Assembly (NCBI RefSeq): GCF_014190775.1
Contig: NZ_JACHVP010000001.1
Coordinates: 1-64,000 of the forward strand
Source of the DNA: Leifsonia aquatica
GTDB taxonomy: Bacteria > Actinomycetota > Actinomycetes > Actinomycetales > Microbacteriaceae
DNA length: 64,000 nt
Direction of reading: 5' to 3'
The notes under the pieces are model-generated. The model was not told the origin of the DNA and made no database searches. It saw only the letters and a program-made list of their open reading frames with translations. A program made the translations under genes and the position numbers. Shown piece after piece: positions 46,445 through 55,481 of this stretch. Each line of letters starts with the position of its first letter. Position 1 is the stretch's first letter.

Positions 46445-48996
46445 TAGCCGTTGCCCGGCGTCGGCGCTGTGGCAGGTGCAGCCGCTACGGTCAGGGTGAT
46501 CTGCGTGCCCTGCTTCGCAGCGGTGTTCGCAGCGGGATCCTGGGACTGCACGATCGCATCCCCTCCGCCGCTGCCGGAGATCTTGACGCTGAAGCCCGCC
46601 CCCGTCAACGCCTTCTGAGCGTCGGACGCTTTCTGGCCGACCACGTTCGGGACGACGGCGAGAGAGCCGTTACTGGTGAAGATCGTCACAACGGTGCCCT
46701 TGCCGACCGAACTGCCTCCGGCGGGATCCGTGGCAGAGACGGTCCCGGCAGGCTGCGCGGAGTCCTGGGGGCCGCCGTCCGCACTCTCGAGGCCGAGCCC
46801 CTTGAGAACGTTCTTCGCCTCGTCCGGCGACTTGCCCGCGAGGTCGGGGACGGTGATCTGGACACCGCGGACGAGCTTGTCCGGCGCGGCCGGGAAGTCG
46901 TCGCCGCCGTACTTTCCGACGGCAGCCGACATCATCGCGCGCTGCACAGCGGTACGGGCGAGCGCAGGAGTGGTCCCGTGCGTCGGGTAGATGCGTCGCA
47001 TGTCCTGGTGACCGGTGATGTTGCCGACCCAGTACGCACCCGCGACCTTCGTCGTGGCGGCGACGAGCCAGAGCTGCTCGTTGCCGTCGGTCGTACCGGT
47101 CTTGCCGAGCATGTCCTTGCCGGTGGTGTTCATCCCGGCAGCGGTTCCGCTCTGGACCGGCCCCTGCAGGGCTTTGGCCATGGTGTTCGCCACGGTCGGG
47201 TCGATGGACTGCGTGCACTTGGTCGCGGGAGGCGCGACCTCCTTGCCGCTGCCGTCGATGATCTTGTCGATGGCGACGGGGGTGCACGTGAGGCCGTTGT
47301 TCGCGATTCCGGCGAACGCGGTGGCCATGGTCAGCGGTGCGATGTTGTTCGTACCGAGCACCGACGCCGGGTCGGAGTTCAGCTCGGCGTTGGTGGCGGT
47401 GTGGACGCCGAACGCCTCGGCGTCGTTCTTGATCTCGCACAGGTCCAGCTGCGACGCCATCGAGACGAATGCTGTGTTGATGGAGTTGGTGGTGGCGTTC
47501 TGCGCGCTGCGCTGACCTTCTTCGCCGCCCGAGTCGTTCGTCGGCCGGTAGGTGCCGCTCCAGTCGCCGGTGCACGAGTTCTTGAACTTCGTGTACGTGC
47601 GGACGTTCGCGTTCACGGTCTCGTTCAGCGAGTGACCTTGCTTGAGCCACTCGGCCAGCGTGAACACCTTGTACGTCGATCCGACCTGGAAGCCTCCGGA
47701 GCCGCCGTAGGCGTAGTCCGTCGCGTAGTTGATCGCGCTGAACCTGGCGTCGCTCGCGGCCTCTTCCCCGTCCTGCGTATAGTCCTTGTTCTGCGCCATG
47801 TAGAGCACGCGTCCGGTGCCCGGCTGCACACCCACGAGCACGCCGCCGAGGTCGACCTTGTAGGTCTTCGGGACGTAGGAGTTCAAGGTCTCCTCGGCGA
47901 CCTGCTGCAGGTCGAGGTCGAGTGAGGTGTAGATCTTGTAGCCGCCGCGGTTGAAGTTCGCCGAGCGGGTGTCGTCGTCCTTGCCGAAGGTCGGGTCGTT
48001 GAGGATGATCTTCTGCACGTAGTCGCAGAAGTACGCCGAACCGCCTGCCGTCTGGCAACCGCGCACTGACGGGGTGATGACCGGCTGGATGGGCGTCTTG
48101 ACCGCCTCGTCATACTGCGCCTTGGTCAGCTTCTTGTACTGGTACATCTTCTGCAGGATGTAGTCGCGGCGCTCTTTGTTCTTGGCGTAGCCGTTGGCGG
48201 CGCCGTTCGTCTCGGAGTCCGGATTGTCCAGCTTGAGCGAGGTGGGCTCGTTCACGATGGCGAGGAGGCTGGCCGACTGCGCCGGCGTCAGGGCGGCCGC
48301 TGTGGTGTTGAAGTAGTAGCGCGCCGCGGCCTCGATGCCGTACACCGAGCCGCCGAAGCCGGCGATGTTGAGGTACCCGACGAGGATCTGGTCCTTCGTG
48401 TACTTCTTCTCGAGACCGATGGCGTACTTCATCTCCTTGACCTTGCGGTCGGGGGTGACGCCCGTCGAGTCGTCGACGCAGTTCTGGTACGCCTTCTTCT
48501 GCTCGTCGGTCTTGACGGGCATCGCCTCGCACTTCTGCAGCAGCACGTTCTTGACGTACTGCTGGGTGATGGACGACCCGCCCTGCACCCCGCCGCCGGA
48601 CACGGTCGACAGGACGCCGCGCATGGTGCCCTGGATGTCGACGCCGCCGTGGCTGTAGAAGCGGGGGTCCTCACCGGCGATCGCCGCATCCTTGGCGGCC
48701 TGGGAGATCTGGCCGAAGGTGACGGGGAGGCGGTTCTGGGAGTAGAAGGTCGCGAGAGCGCGGTCGGAGCCGTCGGAGTTCTTCGCGTAGATGGTGGTCG
48801 GCTGGGCGAGCGTGCCGATCTCGAGGTACTCGGGAAGGCCCTCGAACACGCCGATGCCGTTGTTGGCGGCCATACCGGTCACGGCGATCGCCGGCGTGAC
48901 AGCGGCAGTGACCAAGAGCCCAGCGACGGCGCTCATACCGAGGAATCCCCCGAGTGCGCCGAGCATAACTCTAGCCCGTGGTTTTTTCGCAGACAT
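46444..48996 (-). CDS. class A penicillin-binding protein with two PASTA domains
   Basis: This 850-residue bifunctional enzyme polymerises and cross-links peptidoglycan. A membrane segment lies at about 15-42. The glycosyltransferase domain has its catalytic Glu109 in AAIAGEDPRFYSHGGVD and QGGSSITQQYVKN. The transpeptidase has Ser440 and Lys443 in VGSTYKVF, and the KTGTT motif at 632-636; the SxN triad member is in ATTNSINTAF. Two PASTA domains follow (about 710-775 and 776-842), which bind muropeptides or lipid II. ATG 48996 is chosen because a TACTCT box (49003-49008, this strand) lies 6 nt upstream, a leaderless pattern. It corresponds to PonA-type proteins of Actinobacteria. Confidence 0.96.
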   Translation of the reverse strand: MSAKKPRARVMLGALGGFLGMSAVAGLLVTAAVTPAIAVTGMAANNGIGVFEGLPEYLEIGTLAQPTTIYAKNSDGSDRALATFYSQNRLPVTFGQISQAAKDAAIAGEDPRFYSHGGVDIQGTMRGVLSTVSGGGVQGGSSITQQYVKNVLLQKCEAMPVKTDEQKKAYQNCVDDSTGVTPDRKVKEMKYAIGLEKKYTKDQILVGYLNIAGFGGSVYGIEAAARYYFNTTAAALTPAQSASLLAIVNEPTSLKLDNPDSETNGAANGYAKNKERRDYILQKMYQYKKLTKAQYDEAVKTPIQPVITPSVRGCQTAGGSAYFCDYVQKIILNDPTFGKDDDTRSANFNRGGYKIYTSLDLDLQQVAEETLNSYVPKTYKVDLGGVLVGVQPGTGRVLYMAQNKDYTQDGEEAASDARFSAINYATDYAYGGSGGFQVGSTYKVFTLAEWLKQGHSLNETVNANVRTYTKFKNSCTGDWSGTYRPTNDSGGEEGQRSAQNATTNSINTAFVSMASQLDLCEIKNDAEAFGVHTATNAELNSDPASVLGTNNIAPLTMATAFAGIANNGLTCTPVAIDKIIDGSGKEVAPPATKCTQSIDPTVANTMAKALQGPVQSGTAAGMNTTGKDMLGKTGTTDGNEQLWLVAATTKVAGAYWVGNITGHQDMRRIYPTHGTTPALARTAVQRAMMSAAVGKYGGDDFPAAPDKLVRGVQITVPDLAGKSPDEAKNVLKGLGLESADGGPQDSAQPAGTVSATDPAGGSSVGKGTVVTIFTSNGSLAVVPNVVGQKASDAQKALTGAGFSVKISGSGGGDAIVQSQDPAANTAAKQGTQITLTVAAAPATAPTPGNG

Positions 48997-49048
48997 AGGA
49001 TCAGAGTAGGTGATCAACCTGATAAACGCCCCGAACGCAAGGAGCACG

Positions 49049-49216
49049 ATGCCGCGCTGGGAATACCTCACGACGCCCCTGATGATCCACAACACCGCCG
49101 CCATCCTCAACAACTGGGGCTCGGAGGGGTGGGAGTTGGTCCAGGTGGTGACCGGTCCGGAGGGCGGTCTGGTGGCCTACCTCAAGCGTCCGGTGACCGA
49201 CGGGGCGGACGCCTGA
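49049..49216 (+). CDS. DUF4177 domain-containing small protein
   Basis: The 55-residue product matches the DUF4177 family: RWEYLTTPL at the N-terminus and LNNWGSEGWELVQVV in the middle. These small cytoplasmic proteins have no known role. ATG 49049 is used because AAGGAG lies 8 nt upstream; an in-frame ATG at 49010 lacks a ribosome site. The stop overlaps the ATG of the RidA-type gene by one base, so they are coupled. The pair is divergent from the penicillin-binding protein gene. Confidence 0.88.
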   Translation: MPRWEYLTTPLMIHNTAAILNNWGSEGWELVQVVTGPEGGLVAYLKRPVTDGADA

Positions 49217-49686
49217 TGGGCGCCGTCGAGGCGCGCCTGGCCGAGCTCGGGATCGACATCCCGAGCGTCGTGCCGCCCGTCGCCGCGTACACGCCCGCCG
49301 TGATCGACGGCCACCACGTCTACACGTCCGGCCAGCTGCCGATGGTGTCGGGCGCGTTGCCCGCCACCGGCAAGGTCGGTGAGGGGCACGGTCTGATCCC
49401 GGCCGCCGATGCCAAGGAGTACGCCCGCACGAGCGCCCTCAACGCCCTCGCAGCGGTCAAGAGCGTCCTCGGCTCCCTCGACCGGGTGACCCGCGTCGTC
49501 AAGGTCGTCGGCTTCGTCGCCTCCGACCCGGCGTTCACCGGTCAGCCCGGTGTCATCAACGGCGCCTCCGAGGTGCTCGGCGAGATCTTCGGCGACGCGG
49601 GCGTCCACGCCCGGTCGGCGGTCGGCGTCGCGGTGCTCCCACTCGACTCGCCCGTCGAGGTCGAGATCGTCGTCGCGTTCGAGTAG
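49216..49686 (+). CDS. RidA-family enamine/imine deaminase
   Basis: This 156-residue protein belongs to the RidA (YjgF/YER057c/UK114) superfamily: TPAVIDGHHVYTSGQLPMVSG near residue 28-48, split, then EYARTSALNALAAVKSVLGSLDRVTRVVKV and HARSAVGVAVLPLDSPVEVEIVVAF. Members hydrolyse reactive enamines and imines released by PLP enzymes. This subgroup is the longer YjgF-like type common beside DUF4177 genes in Actinobacteria. The archetypal arginine that binds the substrate carboxylate appears to be ARSAVGVA. The ATG overlaps the upstream stop. Confidence 0.9.
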   Translation: MGAVEARLAELGIDIPSVVPPVAAYTPAVIDGHHVYTSGQLPMVSGALPATGKVGEGHGLIPAADAKEYARTSALNALAAVKSVLGSLDRVTRVVKVVGFVASDPAFTGQPGVINGASEVLGEIFGDAGVHARSAVGVAVLPLDSPVEVEIVVAFE

Positions 49687-49700
49687 AGCGTCTACAACGC

Positions 49701-49732
49701 GAAGGGGCGGTGCCGCACGGCACCGCCCCTTC
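49701..49732. terminator. bidirectional terminator between RidA gene and acs
   Basis: GAAGGGGCGGTGCC (49701-49714) pairs perfectly with GGCACCGCCCCTTC (49719-49732) around a 4-nt loop. It lies between two convergent genes, 14 bp from each side, and its arms start with GAAGG and end with CCTTC, giving short U-tracts on both strands. Confidence 0.9.
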
Positions 49733-49745
49733 GTCGTCTATTCGG

Positions 49746-51695
<1,950 letters not shown>

Positions 51696-51790
51696 GGGGA
51701 GTCTGTTCGCTCCTTTGCGATGCTGATTGTTCTGTCGTGGCGCGACAATGCCTGACTCTACAACCTCACGAAGACCTCCCTCGCGGAGAC

Positions 51791-51818
51791 TTGCGTTTGC
51801 ATTGATTCTGCGTAAACT
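51791..51818 (+). promoter_or_regulatory. promoter of the 6C RNA
   Basis: TTGCGT at 51791-51796 and TAAACT at 51813-51818, 16 bp apart, form a plausible promoter whose start would fall near 51825, shortly before the first 6C hairpin. The region between the acs start and this promoter shows no gene. Confidence 0.6.
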
Positions 51819-51824
51819 TGGACC

Positions 51825-51927
51825 CGGCCGAATGTAAATTCGTGCGTGCGGCGCAAACGATTCCCCCCAATCCTGCGCCGCAGTGGCCGCACCTGTTCCC
51901 CCCAATAGGTGCGGCCCCCCTTTTTTT
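51825..51927 (+). ncRNA. 6C small RNA
   Basis: Two strong hairpins each show six consecutive Cs in the loop, the hallmark of the actinobacterial 6C RNA family. Hairpin 1 is TGCGGCGCA (51847-51855) with TGCGCCGCA (51874-51882); hairpin 2 is GGCCGCACCT (51885-51894) with AGGTGCGGCC (51907-51916), directly followed by CCCC and seven Ts (51921-51927) as intrinsic terminator. In mycobacteria the family member B11 lies beside the homologous tad region and pairs with mRNAs through its C-rich loops. The 5' end is inferred from the promoter. Confidence 0.93.
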
Positions 51928-52033
51928 AACGATCTGTTACATCGCTCGCCTACAACGCTGTGGGGAAACGGGCTTCTCCACAGATCGGCCGCTCGAGCGG
52001 CCCGGACCTCTCGGCATCGGATTGGCTCGGGGG

Positions 52034-53038
52034 ATGTTCACCGAATCACGCCGGCCTCCGCACGCCGATCCGGGGCTCTGGGAGACCTTCGGCGTCCTCA
52101 CGCCGTACCTCCTGCGTCCCGACATCACCGACCTGTTCATCACCGCGACGGGCGAACTGTGGAGCGACGGTGGGCCGGGCGGCTTGAAGCGCATCGACGA
52201 CTGGCAGGCGGACGAACCGGAGGTGCGGCGCCTCGCGGTGCAGCTCATCGCCCGGGGCGGGCGGCACATCGACGAGGCGACGCCGTTCGTCGACGTGCGT
52301 CTGCGCGGCGGAGTGCGCGTCCATGCCGTGCTGCCGCCCGTGTCGACCGGAGGGACGCTGCTCTCCATCCGCATCCCGAGCCCCGAAGTGCTGACGCTGC
52401 CCGATCTCGTGGCGGCGGGATCGCTCAGCCCACCTCAGCGCGCGGTGCTCGATCGTGCGGTCGCCGCCCGCACCAACCTCCTCGTGACGGGCGCCGGCGG
52501 CGCGGGCAAGACGACGCTCCTGGCGGCTGTGCTCGCCCATGCGCCGCCCTCCGAGCGCATCGTGGTGATCGAGGATGTCGCGGAGCTGCGCATTCCGCAT
52601 CCGCATGTCGTCGGGCTCCAGTCGCGGCAGCCGAACCTGGAAGGCGCGGGCGGCGTCGGTCTGCGCCGTCTTGTGCGGGAGGCGCTCCGCATGCGCCCGG
52701 ACCGTCTGGTCCTGGGGGAGTGCAGGGGAGAGGAGATTCGAGACCTCCTGGCTGCGCTCAACACGGGGCACGACGGCGGTGCGGGCACCCTCCACGCGAA
52801 CTCGCTGCTCGACGTGCCGGCACGCTTGGAGGCGCTCGGTGCGCTCGCAGGTCTAAGCGAGCACGCTCTGGCCCGGCAGGCGGTCAGCGCGATCGGTCTG
52901 GTCGTCCACGTCGAGCGCAGCGGGACCAGTCGGCGCGTCGCCGGCTTCGCGCGACTGGCCGTCGGAGCGGACGGACGGCTCGGGGTCCGTGCGCTGACGG
53001 TCACCGAGGACGATGCCTCCGCGGGGAGCGGGGAATGA
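52034..53038 (+). CDS. tadA: TadA/CpaF-type secretion ATPase
   Basis: This 334-residue ATPase powers assembly of Flp/tad pili at the cytoplasmic face. It has an N-terminal domain with PDITDLFITATGELW, and a GSPE core with Walker A GAGGAGKTT at 153-161, the Asp box VVIEDVAEL, and Walker B RLVLGECRGEEIRDLLAALN, with HANS as a conserved loop. It is shorter than most CpaF proteins (400-450), lacking much of the N-terminal region, as in actinobacterial Rv3659c-like members. ATG 52034 is used. The stop overlaps the next gene (ATGA). A tadZ/SsdA-like gene, usual upstream in mycobacteria, is absent. Confidence 0.92.
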   Translation: MFTESRRPPHADPGLWETFGVLTPYLLRPDITDLFITATGELWSDGGPGGLKRIDDWQADEPEVRRLAVQLIARGGRHIDEATPFVDVRLRGGVRVHAVLPPVSTGGTLLSIRIPSPEVLTLPDLVAAGSLSPPQRAVLDRAVAARTNLLVTGAGGAGKTTLLAAVLAHAPPSERIVVIEDVAELRIPHPHVVGLQSRQPNLEGAGGVGLRRLVREALRMRPDRLVLGECRGEEIRDLLAALNTGHDGGAGTLHANSLLDVPARLEALGALAGLSEHALARQAVSAIGLVVHVERSGTSRRVAGFARLAVGADGRLGVRALTVTEDDASAGSGE

Positions 53039-53955
53039 GCCGGCTGCGCGACAGTGAGGAAGAGGCCGAGCGGATCGCGTCCGCGGCCGAAGGGCTGGCC
53101 GTCCTGCTCGACGCCGGCATCGCGCCGTCATCGGCGTGGCGGCATGTCGGGCGAGCGAGCCTGCACCCGGTCATCCGGCAGGTGGCGGCCCGAATCGAGG
53201 GTGGGTCGGCCGTCGAGGATGCGCTCACGGCAGAGGCCGGCGCCCCGGGGCGCGACGGCGGCGTGGCGGCGCTGTCAGCCGTGTGGAGTGTCGCCGTCGC
53301 AGCGGGGTCGCCGCTGAGCCCGGCACTGCGCGGAGCAGCGGCGGCCCTGCGCGACAGAGCAGAGGTCGCCCGCGAAGTGGAGGTCGCCCTCAGTGGACCT
53401 CGCTCGACGGCCCGGCTGGTGGGGTGGCTCCCGCTCGTCGGTCTCGGGTTCTCCCTGCTCCTGGGCGTCGACGTGCTGGGCGTGCTGACCGGCTCACCCA
53501 TCGGACTGGGGCTTCTCGGGGCGGGAGGGGCGCTGGGCGTTGTTGGCCGGGTGTGGACGGCGGCCCTCGTGCGGCGATCGACGCCGCGTGGTGGGGTCCC
53601 CGGACTGGAGGAGGAGCTCATCGTGATCGCGCTGAGTTCGGGACTCTCGATCGAGCGGTCCCGGCGGCTGGCCGCGGAGACGTTCGGCATGGCCGAGCTG
53701 GCGACGGCCGAGAGCTCCGCGGTTGACGGCGTGCTCGAGCTCGCCGAGCGCGCCGGTGCCCCCGCGGCCGAGCTGCTCGCGTCCGCAGCGGAGCAGCACC
53801 GGCGCTCCGCTCGTGCCTCGGGCCGCCGCGCCGCCGCCGACCTCGGCGTCCGGCTCCTTCTACCGCTCGCGCTGTGCGTTCTCCCCTCGTTCCTTCTTCT
53901 GGGCGTCGCGCCGATGGTGCTCGGTCTCATCTCCTCCACCGTCGAGGGCTTCTGA
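53035..53955 (+). CDS. type II secretion F-domain membrane protein (TadB/TadC type)
   Basis: This 306-residue protein is the membrane platform of the tad pilus apparatus. An N-terminal helical GSPF-like region (LAVLLDAGIAPSSAWRHVG) and a first pair of membrane helices at about 123-165 are followed by a second GSPF half (EELIVIALSSGLSIERSRRLA) and two helices near the end. One gene seems to replace the separate tadB and tadC of Proteobacteria, with both halves shortened, as seen for other Actinobacteria. ATG 53035 overlaps the ATPase stop. Confidence 0.85.
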   Translation: MSRLRDSEEEAERIASAAEGLAVLLDAGIAPSSAWRHVGRASLHPVIRQVAARIEGGSAVEDALTAEAGAPGRDGGVAALSAVWSVAVAAGSPLSPALRGAAAALRDRAEVAREVEVALSGPRSTARLVGWLPLVGLGFSLLLGVDVLGVLTGSPIGLGLLGAGGALGVVGRVWTAALVRRSTPRGGVPGLEEELIVIALSSGLSIERSRRLAAETFGMAELATAESSAVDGVLELAERAGAPAAELLASAAEQHRRSARASGRRAAADLGVRLLLPLALCVLPSFLLLGVAPMVLGLISSTVEGF

Positions 53956-54069
53956 CATGTTCTCCACCGATTCAGCCTTTCCGGGCCACCGCGTCCGCCT
54001 GCGTCGAAAGATGGAAACACGCACCGCGACCAACGGAGCGGGCGTCCGAACAGAGGGGGAGCGATCGAC

Positions 54070-54261
54070 ATGGACGGATGGGGACGAGGACGAGTGCGGG
54101 ACGCGCTGCAGGATGAGAAGGGAGCTGCGACGGCGGAGTACGCGATCATCACCGTGGCCGCGGTGGGTATCGCCGGACTCCTCGCGCTCGTGCTCCGCAG
54201 CGACGAGGTCCGGGGACTACTCACGGATCTGGTGCACCGTGCGCTCACCATCGCCGGCTGA
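54070..54261 (+). CDS. DUF4244 Flp-like pilin
   Basis: This 63-residue protein is the probable structural pilin. It has a type IV pilin-like junction: EKGAATAEYAIITVAAVGIAGLL (shown in two parts in the family as K/R-G-A-A-T-A-E-Y), where cleavage would precede ATAEY, followed by one hydrophobic helix. DUF4244 proteins occupy this place in actinobacterial tad loci. ATG 54070 sits after GGAGCGA. No prepilin peptidase gene is found in this window, so the peptidase must lie elsewhere. Confidence 0.9.
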   Translation: MDGWGRGRVRDALQDEKGAATAEYAIITVAAVGIAGLLALVLRSDEVRGLLTDLVHRALTIAG

Positions 54262-54619
54262 GAGCGACCGCGGGAGTGTGACGGCGGAGTTCGCCGCTGC
54301 CCTCCCCGCGGCGCTCGTCTGCCTGGCCGTGGGTGTCGGAGCTGTGCAGGCGGGCGGGCAGCAGCTCCAGTTGATCGATGCGGCCGCCGTCGATGCGCGC
54401 ATGCTCGGACGCGGAGACGAGCCCCGGTCCCTCGGCTCGGATGCGGTGCCGAGAGTGGAGCGGGCGACCGAGCGGCAGCAGGGGATGGTGTGCGTGACGC
54501 TGTCCGCGCCGACCACGGTCCTGGGGCTCGGCGGCGCGGGCCTGCGCGTCAGAGGGCGCGCGTGCGCGCTGGACGAGTCCGCTCAGGAGCCGGGGGCTCA
54601 GCTCAGAGGAGACGAGTGA
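54239..54619 (+). CDS. TadE-like pseudopilin
   Basis: The 126-residue product has the TadE signature RGSVTAEFAAALPAALVCLAVG (two parts) near the N-terminus, one hydrophobic helix and a short outer domain with two cysteines. GTG 54239 is preferred because it retains the conserved SDRGSVTAEFA block; it overlaps the pilin gene by 23 bp. GTG 54278 would start inside that block. The stop overlaps the next start (TGATG). Confidence 0.82.
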   Translation: MRSPSPAESDRGSVTAEFAAALPAALVCLAVGVGAVQAGGQQLQLIDAAAVDARMLGRGDEPRSLGSDAVPRVERATERQQGMVCVTLSAPTTVLGLGGAGLRVRGRACALDESAQEPGAQLRGDE

Positions 54620-55008
54620 TGGTCGCGTCGAACCGAGGAGGGGACTCCGGCGGAGAAGAGGGAGGGGCGAGCGTGCTGGTTCTTGCGATCGTCGGGGCGC
54701 TCGCTGCGGTGCTCGCGGCGACACTCGTCGTGAGCGGCGTCCATGTCGGGCAACGACGAGCGGCCGCGGCTGCCGACCTGGCCGCCCTCGCTGCCGCGGA
54801 TGCGGCCGTCGGCAGAGTGAGCGGGGAGCCGTGCGTGATCGGGGCTCAGGTGGCGGCAGCGAACGGCGCGGTCCTCGATCAGTGCGTCGCGGACGGAGTC
54901 CGCGTGCTCGTCGGCGTCGGTGTCGCACTGCCCGGGGGCCTGCGCGTCACCGGTCGGGCTCGTGCCGGACCGCCTGGAGCGGATCAGTCGAACAGCGTCT
55001 CCCGGTAG
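54619..55008 (+). CDS. Rv3654c-like TadE/TadG-type protein
   Basis: The 129-residue product has one N-terminal hydrophobic segment preceded by GEEGGASVLVLAIVGALAAVLA, split, and a helix RRAAAAADLAALAAADAAVG typical of Rv3654c/TadG-like proteins in actinobacterial tad clusters. It is the last gene of the run. ATG 54619 overlaps the TadE stop by one base. Its 3' end overlaps the convergent small gene at 54984-55235 by 25 bp. Role: probably a minor component of the pilus. Confidence 0.8.
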   Translation: MVASNRGGDSGGEEGGASVLVLAIVGALAAVLAATLVVSGVHVGQRRAAAAADLAALAAADAAVGRVSGEPCVIGAQVAAANGAVLDQCVADGVRVLVGVGVALPGGLRVTGRARAGPPGADQSNSVSR

Positions 55009-55235
55009 CGGTAACCGACCGCGCTCGGCCGATCAGCGTTCGCATCGGCTGATGCGTACTCGGTGTCCGTACCGGAGACACGGATATAGAGGTAGCGCTT
55101 TCCGCCGCCGGCGGCGGTGATCTCCAGGCGGGGGCGCGGGTCGCCGGAGGGGAGGAACTCGGTGGTGATCGTCTTGCCCTCGAGGGGGCCGTCCGTCAGC
55201 TTGGCGGTGTACGTCGTCAGTGATGTCGTTGCCAT
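54984..55235 (-). CDS. small conserved protein, function unknown
   Basis: The 83-residue product has a beta-rich fold with YTAKLTDGPLEGKTITTEFL, PRPRLEITAAGGGKRYLYIRVSG in two parts, and ends YRYRETLFD. No signal peptide or membrane segment. An excellent ribosome site TGGAGG precedes ATG 55235. I do not recognise the family. Its 3' end overlaps that of the last tad gene. It is divergent from topA. Confidence 0.72.
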   Translation of the reverse strand: MATTSLTTYTAKLTDGPLEGKTITTEFLPSGDPRPRLEITAAGGGKRYLYIRVSGTDTEYASADANADRPSAVGYRYRETLFD

Positions 55236-55481
55236 ACCTCCATTGTCCTCAGCCCACCCTCCGCCGCAAGAGATCATCAGTCCCCGAGGCCTGCGCCCGG
55301 AGCGAACGTCGCGGGCCGGATTAGGCACACCGTCGGGCAAGGTGTGTATGGTTTGCCTGTTGGGCCGTCCGGCCCACGCTCGTCCGGCTTTGCGCCGAGG
55401 ACCGGGCTCCGCGGGTGAACCGCGGGAGCGTGCTACCGACATCGGTCGGGGCGACATCGTCGTACATATAAGAGGAGTCAG

